A stretch of DNA of 64,000 bases, taken from the NCBI RefSeq assembly GCF_029392075.1, contig NZ_CP113929.1:682001-746000 (forward strand), written 5' to 3'. Under the pieces are notes generated by a model. It had not been told where the DNA came from, did no database searches, and was given only the letters and a program-made list of their open reading frames with translations. This DNA is from Bifidobacterium sp. ESL0704 (GTDB taxonomy: Bacteria; Actinomycetota; Actinomycetes; Actinomycetales; Bifidobacteriaceae). This document shows, in pieces, positions 8,817-16,979 of the stretch. Within the stretch, counting starts at the first letter, position 1. Every line of letters begins with the position of its first letter. The position numbers and the translations under genes were made by a program.

Positions 8817-9312
8817 TTTGTGTCTCGATTCCTCCAGTAAAGGTGATTGCTGGAGGTTTTGTGACGCTGGTTCGGTTGTTTGTGTCTCGATTCCTCCAGT
8901 AAAGGTGGTTGCTGGAGCTTTTGTGACGCTGGTTCGGTTGTTTGTGTCTCGATTCCTCCAGTAAAGGTGGTTGCTGGAGGTTTTGTGACGGTTGAAGGTG
9001 TGTTTGCGTCGTGATTGCTCCAGAAGCAGCGGTTGCTGGAGGTTTTGTGACGTAAAGTGGCGCGTTTGTGTCTCGATTCCTCCATTAAAGGTGGTAGCTG
9101 GAGCTTTTGTGACGTAAAGTGGCGCGTTTGCGTCGTGATTGTTCCAGTAAAGGTGATTGCTGGAGGTTTTGTGACGCTGGTTCTGTTGTTTGTGTCGCGA
9201 TTTCTCCATTAAAGGTGGTAGCTGGAGCTTTTGTGACGTAAAGTGGCGTGTTTGCGTCGTGATTGCTCTAAAAGTGGCGATTGCTGGAGCAATCACGACG
9301 CGTATTGCCGGG
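8817..9312. repeat. Eight-unit tandem array, 62-bp period, 44-bp imperfect palindromes
   Basis: Units start at 8817, 8879, 8941, 9003, 9065, 9127, 9189 and 9251, exactly 62 bases apart. In the units checked (1, 4 and 8) a 44-bp imperfect palindrome runs from GTC to GAC (8822-8865, 9008-9051, 9256-9299), with a cctccag/ctggagg type stem in most units. Two left-arm variants mix: units 1, 2, 3, 5 and 7 have a gtgtctcgatt type arm, and units 4, 6 and 8 have gcgtcgtgatt. Unit 8 is nearly perfect, with 14-bp arms 9255-9268 and 9287-9300. Linkers also come in two types (ggttcggttg and taaagtggcg). A degenerate unit may precede at about 8780. The spacers are not unique, so this is not a CRISPR array. 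Confidence 0.93.
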
Positions 9313-9351
9313 ATTCAGGCCAGTCTCGTCGACTCTTTGTCGCTATTGTCG

Positions 9352-10107
9352 CTATTGTCGCAATGCTTCCAACTGTTTGCGTGCCTTATGCAGGTTCGCG
9401 AAGATCTCGTTGCGTCTGGTGCTGTCCTTTGCGCGGGCGTGGTCGCCCTCCAGCTTGGTGATCTGGGCGGTGAGTTCGGCGATTGCCGCCTGTTTGGCCA
9501 GGCGCGTATCGAGATTGCTGCCGTCGCTGTCGTGGAAAATGACCTGTGCGCACAGGCTTTGCCAGACATCGTCCAAGGTGTCGCCGTTCATTTCAAGCTT
9601 CACTTTCGTGCCGTTCTGCCAGGCGCTGAGGTACGTTTGTGTTTGTGCCTCGCCCTGATGCCCGGCTCGAACCGGCAGAATGCGTTGCAGCGCGAGGGCG
9701 CATTGGAATCGGCCGGTGCCGCCGGGTGCCGAATCGGAACGCTCGTCGTTGATGTCGTCAAGGTTGGCGTCGCGCACGCAGACAAAGAGGATGTTCGACG
9801 CCGAACGCAACTTCGCGATATGCTCCATTACCTCTACGGGAGCGTTCTTGCAATTCTGCTCAATGCCTATCACCAGAATCTCGCGCGTTTTTCTGCCGGC
9901 GGCCACATTGACGGTGTTGGGCCGCAACAGCGCAAGCATGGTGATGGATTCGACGTCGCCGACGAACCGTTGCTTGAGACGTGCCGAAACCGGCGGCTTC
10001 ACATAGAACATCTGCTTGGGTAGTGTGCCCTTCGCCTCGGGGATCGCGCAGGTTGCGGGCAAGCCAAGCGTGAGGGCGGATACGGTTCCGCATTGTGCAA
10101 CAGTCAT
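9352..10107 (-). CDS. DUF4391-like protein of unknown function
   Basis: A 251-aa protein. The start has AAGGAAG 7 bases upstream. The N-terminal half (GTLPKQMFYV, then a segment from VESITMLALL to PNTVNVAAG) resembles DUF4391 proteins, which are often found beside helicase or restriction genes. The C-terminal 50 residues (from AKQAAIAELTAQITKLEGD) are charged and likely form a coiled coil. No catalytic motif was recognised. It lies just beyond the palindrome array and near vsr, on the opposite strand. The family call rests on memory of the pattern and needs a profile search; a real, translated gene is more certain. Confidence 0.6.
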   Translation of the reverse strand: MTVAQCGTVSALTLGLPATCAIPEAKGTLPKQMFYVKPPVSARLKQRFVGDVESITMLALLRPNTVNVAAGRKTREILVIGIEQNCKNAPVEVMEHIAKLRSASNILFVCVRDANLDDINDERSDSAPGGTGRFQCALALQRILPVRAGHQGEAQTQTYLSAWQNGTKVKLEMNGDTLDDVWQSLCAQVIFHDSDGSNLDTRLAKQAAIAELTAQITKLEGDHARAKDSTRRNEIFANLHKARKQLEALRQ

Positions 10108-10317
10108 TGTCGGTCTTCCTTTGCCTTGGATGGCGTCTTGCCGTTTCGTAGTGTCGGCCTATGGTTTCAAGACTAATAGCAATCGCCGATTATCGGGTAC
10201 CGGCAATAGCGGGTGTCGTGAACGCCGTAGGCGGAAACAAGCTGGTTTGTGTTGTCGGTGGAAAGGGGTGCGTTGCCGCGCAACCACAGAGAGTGGCGCG
10301 TGGGACAGGTTTACGTG

Positions 10318-10323
10318 TACAAT
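10318..10323 (+). promoter_or_regulatory. -10 element for tRNA-Arg
   Basis: TACAAT lies 12 bases before the tRNA 5' end, the usual distance. No clear -35 hexamer was seen. Confidence 0.45.
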
Positions 10324-10334
10324 AACCATGTGTT

Positions 10335-10407
10335 GCCCGGGTAGCTCAGGGGATAGAGCACCGCTCTCCTAAAGCGGGTGTCGTCAGTTCGAATCTGATT
10401 CCGGGCA
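10335..10407 (+). tRNA. tRNA-Arg (anticodon CCT)
   Basis: A complete 73-base cloverleaf without encoded CCA. The acceptor GCCCGGG pairs with TCCGGGC (one G-T at the base), followed by discriminator A. The D arm is GCTC/GAGC. The anticodon stem CCGCT/AGCGG encloses loop CTCCTAA, giving anticodon CCT for AGG codons. The T arm GTCAG/CTGAT has the loop TTCGAAT. The tRNA is a lone gene between DUF4391 and the peptide-binding protein. Confidence 0.96.
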
Positions 10408-10627
10408 CGAATCCTTGTCGTTCTTGTCGTTCTTGTTGGTCCTGCTTTTCCGGTCCGTGCGTAAGGCGCCACTTCCGGTGCTTGGGCCGTTTCGTGGCAT
10501 CCAAGTGTTCTTGCCCGGATATTCCCTGGCCGTTCAGGTTCTGTGCCGGTTGGGTTTTGATGCGGGGTATAAGTTTTTCCTCTAACCTGCGGATGGCGCT
10601 TTATCTCAATTCGGGTGCTCTGCGCGG

Positions 10628-10654
10628 TTGCATCATGCGGCAATGGCATATAAT
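10628..10654 (+). promoter_or_regulatory. Possible promoter of the substrate-binding protein gene
   Basis: TTGCAT (10628-10633) and a consensus TATAAT (10649-10654) are 15 bases apart, somewhat short, and lie about 90 bases before the ATG. The stretch 10408-10742 holds no gene. Confidence 0.4.
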
Positions 10655-10742
10655 TCGTGCATGGTTGTCTGTATAAATAAGCGTATCTGATCAGTATATG
10701 TATCGTATATGAACGATTGCGTCTGAAGAAAAAAGGGGAAAC

Positions 10743-12395
10743 ATGGTTTTGAGAAAATGGAGCGTTCGTCTCATCGCCGGGCTCGCGGCAAGTGCGGCAT
10801 TGATTTCGGTGGCGGGTTGCGGAAATTCGGCCGGCAACGGTGATCAACAGGGCCCGAAGGCATCGTCCGATACGATCATCAAGGTGGACAACACCGAGCC
10901 GCAGAGCCCGTTGGTGCCTGCCGACACCAATGAAATGGGCGGCGGCAAGGTGATCCGCTATCTTTTCGAGGGATTGGTCAGCTATGATGCCAAGGGCAAG
11001 CAGCATCTGGAGGTCGCCAAATCCATTACGCCCAATGCCGATGCCACGCAATACACCATCAAGCTCAACGATGGATGGAAATTCAGCAACGGCGAGAAGG
11101 TGACCGCTTCGTCCTTTGCCAACGCGTGGAGCTACGCGGCGAACGTCAAGCATGCGCAAAAACAGTCCAGCCGTATGTCCATCATCAAGGGCTACGACGA
11201 GATGCAGAGCCCGAACACCCCCACCGACGCGAAGCTTTCCGGCCTTGAGGTCAAGGATCCGTTGACGCTGGTGGTCACCTTGAAGAGCCCGGATTCGGTG
11301 TTTCCCATCCAGCTCGCCCATCAGTCCTTCTTCCCGCTGCCGACCGTCGCGTTCAAGGACATGAAGGCGTTCGGCAAGGCTCCTGTCGGCGACGGCCCGT
11401 ACAAGTTCAAGTCATGGCAGCCCAACACCGACATTCTGGTCGTCAAGAACCCCGATTACAAGGGAAGCCGAAAGGCCGCCAACGGTGGCATCGACTACCG
11501 TGTTTACACCAGTCAGGACGCCGCATATTCCGATTTGCAGTCAGGCAATCTCGATGTCATGGAAGAGGTGCCCCAGTCTGTGCTCAAGACCTTCCGTTCC
11601 GATTCCACGGTGAAGGCGTTCGTCCAGCCGGGTTCGGCCTATCAGGGATTCATCATTCCCGAAGGCCTGCCGCATTTCGCGCTCGGCAAGGAAGGCAGCC
11701 TGCGCCGTCAGGCCATCTCCATGGCCATCAACCGCCAGCAGATCATAGCCAAGATTTATCAGAACACCAAGTCCGCATCCACCGATTTCACCTCGCCGTT
11801 GGTTCCCGAGCATTCGTCGAAGCTCAAGAATTCCGGCAACCTGCAATATAACCCCAAGAAGGCCAAGGAGCTGTGGAAGCAGGCCGACGCGATTTCGAAG
11901 TTCACCGGCACGTTCAAGATCGCCTACAACGCCGATGCCGCGCACAAGCCTTGGGTGGACGCGGTGTGCAACAGCCTCAAGAACACGTTGGGCATCGACG
12001 CGCTCGGCGACGCGTATCCGACATTCAGCGACATTCGCAACCAGGTGACCAACAAGACGATCAAGACCGCATACCGTTCCGGCTGGATGCTCGACTATCC
12101 GACGGCCGAGGACTATATGACGCCGTTGTATGCGTCCTGGTCGGCCGATGGCCACGGCTCCAACGATGGCGACTACAAGAGCCCGGAATTCGACGCCGCA
12201 TTGAACAAGGCTCTGGCCCAGACCGATGTCGCCAAGCGTACCGCCGATTTTGAGGCTGCCCAGGAGATTCTTCTGAACGACATGCCTTCGATCCCGCTGT
12301 GGAATGAGGACGTGGCCGCCGCGGCTTCCACCAAGGTCGGCAACGTGCATTTCGACTACACGAATCTGCCTACGTACAACACGGTCACCAAATAA
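10743..12395 (+). CDS. ABC transporter peptide-binding lipoprotein (family 5 solute-binding protein, OppA-like)
   Basis: A 550-aa protein with a lipoprotein signal. A basic start and hydrophobic stretch lead to a lipobox SVAGC with Cys26, followed by a Gly/Asn-rich linker. The mature part matches family 5 binding proteins (GGGKVIRYLFEGLV, the VGDGPYKFKSW block, and the C-terminal segment from NDMPSIPLWNED). Such proteins deliver oligopeptides, and sometimes nickel or sugars, to Opp/Dpp permeases. An AGGGG site sits 6-7 bases before the ATG. No permease or ATPase gene is next to it, and a terminator follows directly. It is therefore an orphan receptor that must share a transporter encoded elsewhere. 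The ligand is unknown. Confidence 0.9.
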   Translation: MVLRKWSVRLIAGLAASAALISVAGCGNSAGNGDQQGPKASSDTIIKVDNTEPQSPLVPADTNEMGGGKVIRYLFEGLVSYDAKGKQHLEVAKSITPNADATQYTIKLNDGWKFSNGEKVTASSFANAWSYAANVKHAQKQSSRMSIIKGYDEMQSPNTPTDAKLSGLEVKDPLTLVVTLKSPDSVFPIQLAHQSFFPLPTVAFKDMKAFGKAPVGDGPYKFKSWQPNTDILVVKNPDYKGSRKAANGGIDYRVYTSQDAAYSDLQSGNLDVMEEVPQSVLKTFRSDSTVKAFVQPGSAYQGFIIPEGLPHFALGKEGSLRRQAISMAINRQQIIAKIYQNTKSASTDFTSPLVPEHSSKLKNSGNLQYNPKKAKELWKQADAISKFTGTFKIAYNADAAHKPWVDAVCNSLKNTLGIDALGDAYPTFSDIRNQVTNKTIKTAYRSGWMLDYPTAEDYMTPLYASWSADGHGSNDGDYKSPEFDAALNKALAQTDVAKRTADFEAAQEILLNDMPSIPLWNEDVAAAASTKVGNVHFDYTNLPTYNTVTK

Positions 12396-12430
12396 GGCGC
12401 GTCCCAAGGCAACGATAGATCAATAAAAGG

Positions 12431-12474
12431 AAAAGGTCGGGCAACTGCTGATGAAGCGTTGCCTGACCTTTTCT
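12431..12474 (+). terminator. Terminator after the peptide-binding protein gene
   Basis: Arms 12431-12445 and 12458-12472 pair over 15 bases with one mismatch, starting with AAAA and ending in TTTT. Confidence 0.8.
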
Positions 12475-12616
12475 ATAGGTAATGATGTTGCGCTGCTCGG
12501 TTGCGTTGCGTTTCCTTGCCGTATGCGTTCTACTCGCATGGCTATGGATGCTAGCGGAATTCCGGACCGCGCAATGCTCGGCGGCCGGTCCGTTTGACAT
12601 TGGCCGAACGGCTAGC

Positions 12617-12648
12617 GGTTTTTATCGGCTCGGCGGCCGATAAAAACC
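12617..12648 (-). terminator. Terminator of the isoaspartyl peptidase gene
   Basis: A perfect 13-bp inverted repeat (12617-12629 and 12636-12648) with a 6-base loop and a T5 run within the arm on the minus strand, 18 bases beyond the stop at 12666. Confidence 0.8.
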
Positions 12649-12665
12649 ATACGCTAATCAATCAA

Positions 12666-13595
12666 TCAGCCCTGCACGTAGCTACCGGCCGGCGACTTGT
12701 ATCCGCAGTTCATCATTTCGCTGTTGTAGGCGATCACGCCTTCGCCCTTGGCCGGAAGCACGATCAGACCGCCGTCGCCACGATGCGCGTCGATGTCGTC
12801 AAGCGTGGCGCTCGCGGATTCGAGCGGGGTCTGGCCTGCGAATTTCATGCGGTCGGAGACCTGATGGCTGGCCACCGTGCGCATGAACGCTTCGCCGATG
12901 CCGGTGCCGGAGATGGCCGCCGTCTCGTCGTTGGCGTAGGTGCCGCAGCCGGGCAGGGGAGTGTCGCCGACACGGCCGTGCATCTGGTTGGTGATGCCGC
13001 CGGTGGAGGTCGCGGCGGCGAGGTGGCCTTGCCCGTCGCGGGCGACGGCTCCGATGGTGCCGTGCTTCTCCCATTCGTCGCCGTTGGTCTGCGCTTCGAT
13101 AAGGGATTGCTTGCGCTGTTCGGTGATGAAGTAGCTTGGCTCACGCGTCTCGACACCCCAGTCGGCGAGCTCCTTGTCCTGTGGGTCGGCGAAGAGGACG
13201 TGCTTGGTCTGTTCCTTAACTGCGCGGGCGGCGTCGATGGGGTTCTTGACCGTGTGCACACCCGCGACGGCTCCGACTTCTCCGTCCCCGCCCATCAGGC
13301 AGGCGTCCATCTGGGCGATGCCGTCGCTGGTCAGGGCGGCTCCGTGGCCTGCGTTGAATTCGGTGGCGTCTTCCATGACGTGGATGGCGGCGACCACGGC
13401 CTCTTCGGCGCTGGCTCCGGCCTCAAGCTTGGCGTAACCCGCATCAAGCGCGCGTTGCAGGTCTTTCTCCACCTGCGCCTGGCGCTCCGGGGTGCTGTGC
13501 TTGCCGCGGTTTCCGGCACCGCCGTGGATGACGAGCAGGATGCCGTTCTCCGCGCCTTTGGTAACGATTGATTTGACTGGGCTTGTCGAGGCCAT
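12666..13595 (-). CDS. Isoaspartyl peptidase / plant-type L-asparaginase (Ntn hydrolase)
   Basis: A 309-aa precursor of the plant-type asparaginase family. These enzymes split themselves before a conserved Thr and then hydrolyse isoaspartyl dipeptides or asparagine. The N-terminal block GILLVIHGGAGN and the cleavage block KHGTIGAVARD (nucleophile Thr in GTIGAV) are clear. They are followed by STGGITNQMHGRVGDTPLPG and GTYA, and ISGTGIGEAF. The length fits the family. GAAAGGAAA precedes the ATG. The gene stands alone. The adjacent peptide-binding lipoprotein could supply peptides, but the two genes are convergent and no operon links them. Confidence 0.92.
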   Translation of the reverse strand: MASTSPVKSIVTKGAENGILLVIHGGAGNRGKHSTPERQAQVEKDLQRALDAGYAKLEAGASAEEAVVAAIHVMEDATEFNAGHGAALTSDGIAQMDACLMGGDGEVGAVAGVHTVKNPIDAARAVKEQTKHVLFADPQDKELADWGVETREPSYFITEQRKQSLIEAQTNGDEWEKHGTIGAVARDGQGHLAAATSTGGITNQMHGRVGDTPLPGCGTYANDETAAISGTGIGEAFMRTVASHQVSDRMKFAGQTPLESASATLDDIDAHRGDGGLIVLPAKGEGVIAYNSEMMNCGYKSPAGSYVQG

Positions 13596-14020
13596 TGGTG
13601 TGTTTCCTTTCGGTGAAATCGTGATTGTAGCGATAATGATTGTTTTGCCATTGCCATAGTACGCTGAAAATGGTTATTGCTTCACCGTTTTCCCAATAAA
13701 CCATAGGCAATGCAAGAACAATATATGACATCGGGTGCTGCTTTTCTGTGTGTCGCCTGCGTCATCGGCTTTGCGTGTCGCGGCTTCTGCGGGCATGGCC
13801 ATGCATCGTGTGCCTTGCGCGCAAGGTAAAGGAGACGGACGGGTGCGCGACGCTACCTTGCGGCGACATCAGATGGCATCGTATATCCTGTTATCGTGAT
13901 TGGGTTGGTGGCGCATATCTGCGCGGCTCGGATTTCAGCCGGCGGCCATACGAGTTTTTTACGAGGTAGGATAAGGCACCGGGCGGGCGGATTCAGGTGA
14001 CACCCGCAAGGAAAGGCAAT
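13596..14020. other. Intergenic stretch without a supported gene
   Basis: It holds the divergent starts of the isoaspartyl peptidase and the membrane phosphoesterase. A short open frame at 13748-13969 has no ribosome site and an arginine-rich, unnatural composition. No terminator or repeat was seen. Confidence 0.6.
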
Positions 14021-15118
14021 GTGAAAACGAAGGTCAAGACGAAATCGGCGCCAAGGGGACGGGCGAAGTCAACAGTGAAGCCGAAAACCGCGCCGAAAAC
14101 GAAGGGGCGTGTGGGTTTTCTGCGCAGGATCGTTGCGCTTCTGGCTTGGCTGTGTCTGCTTGCCGCCTTGCTGGGTACGGTGAGCCGCGAACTGCCTGAG
14201 GAGCTTCAGTCGTTGCCTTATGTGCCGGCGGTCGCGGCCGCTGCCCCGTGGTTTGCGCTGCTCGCCTTGGTGGCGCTGTTGCTCGCGCTGGCATCTCGTA
14301 GGTGGGTGGCTGCGCTGTTGGCCATTGCGTGTATTGGTTTTCAGGGATGGCGGCAATATCCGTATCTCGTCGCTCAGACCCATATCGGCGATGCCGCGAT
14401 TTCGGCGGTCGGTAAGAACCACGCGGATACGTATGATTCCTATGCGCGCGTCATGACGGCCAATGTCTACAAAGGCCGTGCCTCGGCCAAGGCGGTAGTC
14501 GAGACGGTGCGCGACCAGCGTGTCGAGGTGCTGGCGCTGCAGGAGACCACGAAGCCGTTTATCCGCGCGCTCAAGGCGGAAGGCATCGATGATTACCTGC
14601 CTTACTCGCAGGTTTCCTCGTCGGACGGAAAATACGGCAATGCCCTGTTTTCGGCCACGGCATTGGATTCGCCGGCGGATGACGACGTCGATTCCAGCGC
14701 TTCCTTCATGCCGGGCGGCACCGTTTCGTTTGCGGACGGCAAGATTCCTGTTCGTTTCGTTTCGGTGCATACCACGTCTCCGAAACCGGGTTATTGGAAC
14801 ACGTGGCGCACTTCGCTCGATGATGTGGCGATGATGCGAACGCATACGAACACCAGATATGTGCTGATGGGGGATTTCAACGCGACCACCGACCACACGC
14901 CGTTCCGCAATATTCTGGGTTCCCGGTTCCACGATGCCGCGCAAAGTTCCGGTAGCGGTTTCGTGTTCACCTGGCCTGCGAACAGGCCGGGGATTCCCAA
15001 ATTCGCCGGTATCGACCATATCGTCCTTGATCGGGGCATGGTCGCCGGACAGGTCGGCGCCGTGGCGTTGCCGGGATCGGATCATGCCGCATTGCTTGCG
15101 ACCATTGACGTGAAATGA
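14021..15118 (+). CDS. Membrane-anchored endonuclease/exonuclease/phosphatase family protein (VanJ-like)
   Basis: A 365-aa protein. A very basic cytoplasmic tail (about 35 residues) is followed by three hydrophobic segments (around residues 35-115), then an extracytoplasmic EEP domain. The domain shows ALQET (metal-binding Glu), SVHTTSP, MGDFNAT (Asp/Asn), FAGIDHI and the final SDHAAL (catalytic Asp-His). This layout matches VanJ-type phosphoesterases of actinobacteria, which act on undecaprenyl pyrophosphate or similar lipids. The actual substrate is unknown. A GTG at 13997 is in frame, but GTG 14021 has AAGGAAAGG 4-5 bases upstream and is preferred. It stands alone. Confidence 0.85.
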   Translation: MKTKVKTKSAPRGRAKSTVKPKTAPKTKGRVGFLRRIVALLAWLCLLAALLGTVSRELPEELQSLPYVPAVAAAAPWFALLALVALLLALASRRWVAALLAIACIGFQGWRQYPYLVAQTHIGDAAISAVGKNHADTYDSYARVMTANVYKGRASAKAVVETVRDQRVEVLALQETTKPFIRALKAEGIDDYLPYSQVSSSDGKYGNALFSATALDSPADDDVDSSASFMPGGTVSFADGKIPVRFVSVHTTSPKPGYWNTWRTSLDDVAMMRTHTNTRYVLMGDFNATTDHTPFRNILGSRFHDAAQSSGSGFVFTWPANRPGIPKFAGIDHIVLDRGMVAGQVGAVALPGSDHAALLATIDVK

Positions 15119-15299
15119 TGTGCTTTTTCACTGACAATTATCGTTTTTAATGCTGGTGAACGTAAGACGTATCGTGGCCGAATTCCCGATATTGCGACAT
15201 TTATTGTGACACGGCACACATTCATCTACCTGGGTGACTAAGATGGTTTACAGGCTGAGAATGCCGAACGTACAAGTGAGATTACAATGAGGAGTGCTC

Positions 15300-15500
15300 A
15301 TGGACGAGAAAACATTGGTAGATAAGCTTTCCAAGGTTACTACCATCACTGATTTGCAGGCGGTCGCCAAGGAGATTGGAAAGCCGCTGACCGTGGAGCA
15401 GGCTGATAAGGCGCTGAACCGCCTCTTTGGCGCCGAGAACGATACGGGCGAACTGATGGGTGATTCCGTGGCCAAGGCTGCGAAGGACATCTTCGGCTGA
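15300..15500 (+). CDS. Orphan 66-aa helical acidic protein
   Basis: A small gene with a good ribosome site (ATGAGGAG, 5-7 bases before the ATG) and a perfect terminator 20 bases after the stop, so it forms its own unit. The protein is amphipathic and probably all helical (DEKTLVDKLSKV, AVAKEIGKPLTVEQA, DKALNRLFGA), with no Cys or Trp, and it ends DIFG. The helix spacing loosely recalls Nif11-type leader peptides, but there is no cleavage GG and no modification enzyme nearby. Function unknown. Confidence 0.7.
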   Translation: MDEKTLVDKLSKVTTITDLQAVAKEIGKPLTVEQADKALNRLFGAENDTGELMGDSVAKAAKDIFG

Positions 15501-15519
15501 GTTCCGGATTCTGATCGTT

Positions 15520-15566
15520 AGTATTGGGGCCTGTCCGCTAATCTCAAGCGGACAGGCCCCAATACT
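15520..15566. terminator. Perfect 20-bp bidirectional terminator
   Basis: Arms 15520-15539 and 15547-15566 are exact complements with a 7-base loop; TTTATTTA follows on the plus strand. It separates the convergent 66-aa gene and pntB. Confidence 0.9.
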
Positions 15567-15586
15567 TTATTTACTTGATTTTGCGT

Positions 15587-16975
15587 TCAGACCGCGTTGG
15601 AGATAGCCTCCACGCTGGCCTTGGCGTCGCCGAAGAGCATCGACGTGTTGTCGTTGAAGAACAGCGGATTCTGCACGCCGGCGTAGCCGGTGCCCATTGA
15701 GCGCTTGAGGACGACGACCTGCTTGGCCTCCCAAACGCGCAGCACAGGCATGCCGGCAATGGGGGAATCGGGATCTTGCGCAGCGGCAGGATTGACCGTG
15801 TCGTTGGCTCCGATGACGAGGACGACGTCGGTATCGGCGAAGTCGTCGTTGATCTCATCCATTTCCATGACGATATCGTAAGGCACCTTGGCCTCGGCCA
15901 GCAGCACGTTCATATGGCCAGGCAGACGTCCGGCCACCGGATGGACGGCGAAACGGACCTCGACACCCTGGGCGCGCAGCTTCTCGACCAAGCCGGCTAC
16001 GGCCTGCTGAGCTTTCGCCACGGCCATGCCATAGCCGGGGGCGATGATGACCGTTTTCGCATCCTTAAGCATTTGCGCCACGTCGGTGGCGTTGGCTTCA
16101 TGCACCTCACCGGTGATTTCCTTGGTGTCGCCCGATTTCGCCGGCTTTTCGCCGAAGCCGCCAAGGATGACGGAGACGAACTTGCGGTTCATGGCCTTGC
16201 ACATCAGGTAGGAGAGGATGGCGCCGGAAGCGCCGACCAGCGAGCCGGTGATGATCAGCAGGTTGTTGTCGAGCATGAAGCCCGACGCGGCCGCGGCCCA
16301 GCCCGAGTAGGAGTTGAGCATGGAGATGACCACCGGCATGTCACCGCCGCCGATGGCCGCCACCATGTGCAGGCCGAGCAGCAGTGCCAGCACGGTCATG
16401 ATGGCCAGCGGCCAGATCGAGTTGGTGGGGATGAACCAGGCGATCATCGCGATCATGACGATCAGCACAATCAGATTGATGAGGTTATGGCCGGGGATGA
16501 TCAGCGGCTTCGACTTCATCTTGGCCGAGAGCTTCAGATAGGCGATGATGGAACCGGTGAAAGTCACGGCGCCGATCAGAACGCCGATATAGGTTTCGGC
16601 CAGGTGTGCGCCGTTCGGATTCTTCTCCGTGAGCCATGAGTTGTAGCCGATAAGAACTGCGGAAATGCCCACGAAGCTGTGGAGCATCGCGATCAGTTCC
16701 GGCATCTGCGTCATTTCGACGGTGCGGGCCTTGTAGATGCCGAAGGACGCGCCGACGATGAAGACCAAAGCGATCAGCAACGCCGTCACCCAGATGGGCC
16801 GGGCCGAATCGACCAAGGCCAAGGCGATGGTGGCAACGATGGCGATTGCCATGCCGATCATGCCGAGGATATTGCCGCGACGGGCGGTCTCCTGCTTGGA
16901 AAGTCCGGCCAACGAGAGAATGAAGAGCACTGCCGCCAGCAAGTAGGCGGATTGGGCAATGGATTCGAGTGTCAT
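15587..16975 (-). CDS. pntB: NAD(P) transhydrogenase subunit beta
   Basis: A 462-aa membrane protein, the same length as E. coli PntB. With PntA it couples hydride transfer between NADH and NADP+ to proton flow. The N-terminal two-thirds has about nine helices with the [17 protein letters not shown] block and [14 protein letters not shown] block (here [10 protein letters not shown] followed by [10 protein letters not shown]). The C-terminal domain III binds NADP(H): the GYGMAVA block, then [34 protein letters not shown] and the segment from [10 protein letters not shown]. An ATG at 16987 abuts its Shine-Dalgarno with no spacer, so ATG 16975 is chosen. The pntA stop lies just upstream, and the two genes form one operon. 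Confidence 0.95.
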   Translation of the reverse strand: MTLESIAQSAYLLAAVLFILSLAGLSKQETARRGNILGMIGMAIAIVATIALALVDSARPIWVTALLIALVFIVGASFGIYKARTVEMTQMPELIAMLHSFVGISAVLIGYNSWLTEKNPNGAHLAETYIGVLIGAVTFTGSIIAYLKLSAKMKSKPLIIPGHNLINLIVLIVMIAMIAWFIPTNSIWPLAIMTVLALLLGLHMVAAIGGGDMPVVISMLNSYSGWAAAASGFMLDNNLLIITGSLVGASGAILSYLMCKAMNRKFVSVILGGFGEKPAKSGDTKEITGEVHEANATDVAQMLKDAKTVIIAPGYGMAVAKAQQAVAGLVEKLRAQGVEVRFAVHPVAGRLPGHMNVLLAEAKVPYDIVMEMDEINDDFADTDVVLVIGANDTVNPAAAQDPDSPIAGMPVLRVWEAKQVVVLKRSMGTGYAGVQNPLFFNDNTSMLFGDAKASVEAISNAV

Positions 16976-16979
16976 GATT

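Noticed and set aside
8201..9296. Two overlapping minus-strand open frames (294 and 279 codons) through the repeat array and vsr
   Set aside because: A 62-bp period shifts frame at each unit, the products are low-complexity Thr/Asn/Arg repeats, and vsr is clearly coded on the opposite strand. A repeat-encoded protein cannot be excluded but has no support.
8817..9312. CRISPR array
   Set aside because: Linkers are near-identical between units, not unique spacers, and no cas gene is present. The same applies to the arrays at 24845-25010 and 26350-26515.
13748..13969. A 73-codon open frame in the gap before the membrane phosphoesterase gene
   Set aside because: No ribosome site, and the composition is unlike a real protein.
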